Translations under genes and position numbers: made by a program
Shown: one piece after another, positions 10,771 through 12,115 of the stretch
How positions within the stretch are numbered: the stretch's first letter is position 1
How the letters are laid out: each line of letters opens with the position of its first letter
NCBI GenBank assembly: GCA_943357275.1
Contig: CALRGL010000027.1
Location: 1 to 12,115, forward strand
DNA: 12,115 nucleotides
From: Candidatus Uhrbacteria bacterium RIFOXYB12_FULL_58_10
GTDB taxonomy: Bacteria; Patescibacteriota; Patescibacteriia; UBA9934; GWF2-40-263
Direction: 5' to 3'
The notes under the pieces: model-generated
Told to the model about the DNA's origin: nothing
Database searches by the model: none
What the model saw: the letters and a program-made list of their open reading frames with translations, nothing else

Positions 10771-12115
10771 ATGGACTTTAAACTCCATTCAAATTACAAA
10801 CCAGCCGGAGATCAACCTAAAGCGATTGAGCAACTTGTTGCTGGTCTTGAGGTAGGGAATCAGGCACAAACCTTGCTTGGTGTCACGGGTTCTGGAAAGA
10901 CGTTTACCATGGCAAACGTCATTCAGCAGACTCAACGTCCAACGCTTGTGATCGCGCACAACAAAACACTGGCTGCCCAGCTGTGTAATGAATTTCGTGA
11001 GTTCTTCCCAGAAAACGTGGTGGAGTATTTTGTGAGTTATTACGACTACTACCAGCCAGAGGCGTATATGCCTCGCAGTGATACGTACATTGAGAAAGAA
11101 TCGATGATTAACGAGGAAATCGACCGACTTCGACATGCTGCTACCCAAGCCCTTTTGACGCGTCGAGATGTCATTATTGTTGCATCCGTTTCTTGTATTT
11201 ATAACCTTGGAAGCCCAAAGGAATACGAACGAACGGTTTTACATTTGAAAAAAGGCCCACAGCCGTTTACACGTCCGGAGTTTTTCCGACGTCTGATCGA
11301 AATGCAATTTGAACGTACAAACGCTGATTTGAAACGCGGAAGTTTCCGTTCTCACGGGGACGTGATCGAAGTCATGCCAATCAATGAAGAAATGGTTTAT
11401 CGCATCTTGTTGGACGAAGATGATGTTGTCGATATTCAACAGTTGGATCACGTGTCACGCAAAAAGATCGGGGACGTGGAAGATGTTTGGTTGTTTCCAG
11501 CAAAACATTACGTTGTTTCCAAACCTCGCCAAGAAGAAGCCATCAAGTTTATTCGTCGAGAACTGGCTGAACGTTTGGCCGAGTTTGATAAAGCGGGAAA
11601 CGTGCTTGAAGCAGAACGTTTAAGTCGACGTACACGATACGATATCGAAATGATCGAACAGCTTGGGTATTGCAATGGCATTGAAAACTACTCTCGCTAT
11701 TTTGATGGACGTGCTCCAGGGGAATCACCACAAACATTGATGCATTATTTTCCAGAAGATTTCTTGACGTTCATCGACGAATCTCACGTCACGATTCCGC
11801 AAGTTGGTGGAATGTATAACGGTGACCAAGCTCGCAAGGCAACCTTGATCGAGCATGGGTTTCGTTTGCCAAGTGCAAAAGATAATCGTCCGATGAACTT
11901 TGAAGAATTTGAAACCACGGTTGGTCAGGTTGTGTATGTGAGTGCGACCCCAGGTGTGTATGAAAAAGAACGTTCACAGCAAATCGTAGAACAAATCATT
12001 CGTCCAACGGGTTTGGTTGATCCTGAAGTAGATATTCGACCAATCACTCCGGATGAATCAAAAGGTGCGAAAAGTCAGGTGGAAGACTTGATCGACGAAA
12101 TTATTATTCGTGCCA
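10771..12115 (+). CDS. uvrB: Excinuclease ABC subunit B, 3' end cut by the window
   Basis: The first 448 residues of UvrB (about 660-700 aa in full), the helicase-like subunit of nucleotide excision repair that receives damaged DNA from UvrA and recruits UvrC. Seen: FKLHSNYKPAGDQPKAI at the N-terminus, Walker A GVTGSGKT, the damage-probing beta-hairpin region YYDYYQPEAYMPRSDTYIEK, SVSCIYNLG, the DESH motif in FIDESHVTIPQ, GMYNGDQARK and the SATPG motif. There is no frameshift or missing motif in the visible part. GAGGGGG (10754-10760) lies ten bases before ATG 10771, a rather long spacing. The presumed SOS box upstream fits damage-induced expression. Confidence 0.97.
   Translation, partial: MDFKLHSNYKPAGDQPKAIEQLVAGLEVGNQAQTLLGVTGSGKTFTMANVIQQTQRPTLVIAHNKTLAAQLCNEFREFFPENVVEYFVSYYDYYQPEAYMPRSDTYIEKESMINEEIDRLRHAATQALLTRRDVIIVASVSCIYNLGSPKEYERTVLHLKKGPQPFTRPEFFRRLIEMQFERTNADLKRGSFRSHGDVIEVMPINEEMVYRILLDEDDVVDIQQLDHVSRKKIGDVEDVWLFPAKHYVVSKPRQEEAIKFIRRELAERLAEFDKAGNVLEAERLSRRTRYDIEMIEQLGYCNGIENYSRYFDGRAPGESPQTLMHYFPEDFLTFIDESHVTIPQVGGMYNGDQARKATLIEHGFRLPSAKDNRPMNFEEFETTVGQVVYVSATPGVYEKERSQQIVEQIIRPTGLVDPEVDIRPITPDESKGAKSQVEDLIDEIIIRA

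Overview
The window looks like chromosomal DNA from a bacterium using the standard bacterial code: TGA is a true stop at 2751-2753, and at 8891-8893 it overlaps the next start. A UvrB of the type common in Patescibacteria/Parcubacteria, an archaeal-type NadM and compact gene spacing suggest a candidate-phylum (CPR-like) genome. That placement is inference from protein style, not from a marker gene.

Layout. (1) 1-301: the terminator of an off-window gene, then a minus-strand tRNA-Gln(UUG) with its own promoter and a long leader. (2) 302-1480: nadM and a DUF6629-type membrane protein, closed by a terminator. (3) 1512-3494: a retron-like reverse transcriptase with NAxxH, QGxxTSP, YVDD and VTG motifs. 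It is followed by about 700 bases of non-coding DNA holding its own promoter, two diverged tandem copies of a structured element, further strong hairpins and a clean intrinsic terminator. (4) 3561-6582: a MoxR/CbbQ-like AAA+ ATPase and a large protein with an HEAGH motif and a vWA domain, a typical chaperone-like pair. (5) 6632-7987: a CinA/PncC-like domain fused to an NMNAT-like nucleotidyltransferase. (6) 8050-10150: a UspA-like protein overlapping a cation diffusion facilitator with a NifX-like tail. (7) 10158-10671, minus strand: a small protein with a DnaJ-like zinc centre but no J domain. (8) 10678 to the end: uvrB, cut by the window edge, with a GTTC-N7-GTTC LexA-type box over its promoter.

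The most interesting part is region 3. The RT has no room for an msr-msd RNA upstream, where retrons normally carry it. Downstream lies what appears to be a dedicated RNA gene: a TTGAAC-N17-TATAGA promoter whose predicted start falls at the first base of the first structured copy, and a terminator about 690 bases later. The two copies keep the same main hairpin through five two-sided base-pair changes, which indicates selection on RNA (or single-stranded DNA) structure. A second point is that the promoters of the CinA-NMNAT gene and of the usp-CDF operon share not only their -35 and -10 boxes but also a spacer palindrome, so both are probably controlled by one unknown repressor. NAD-related functions recur (nadM and the CinA-NMNAT fusion), but nothing in the sequence ties them to the RT.
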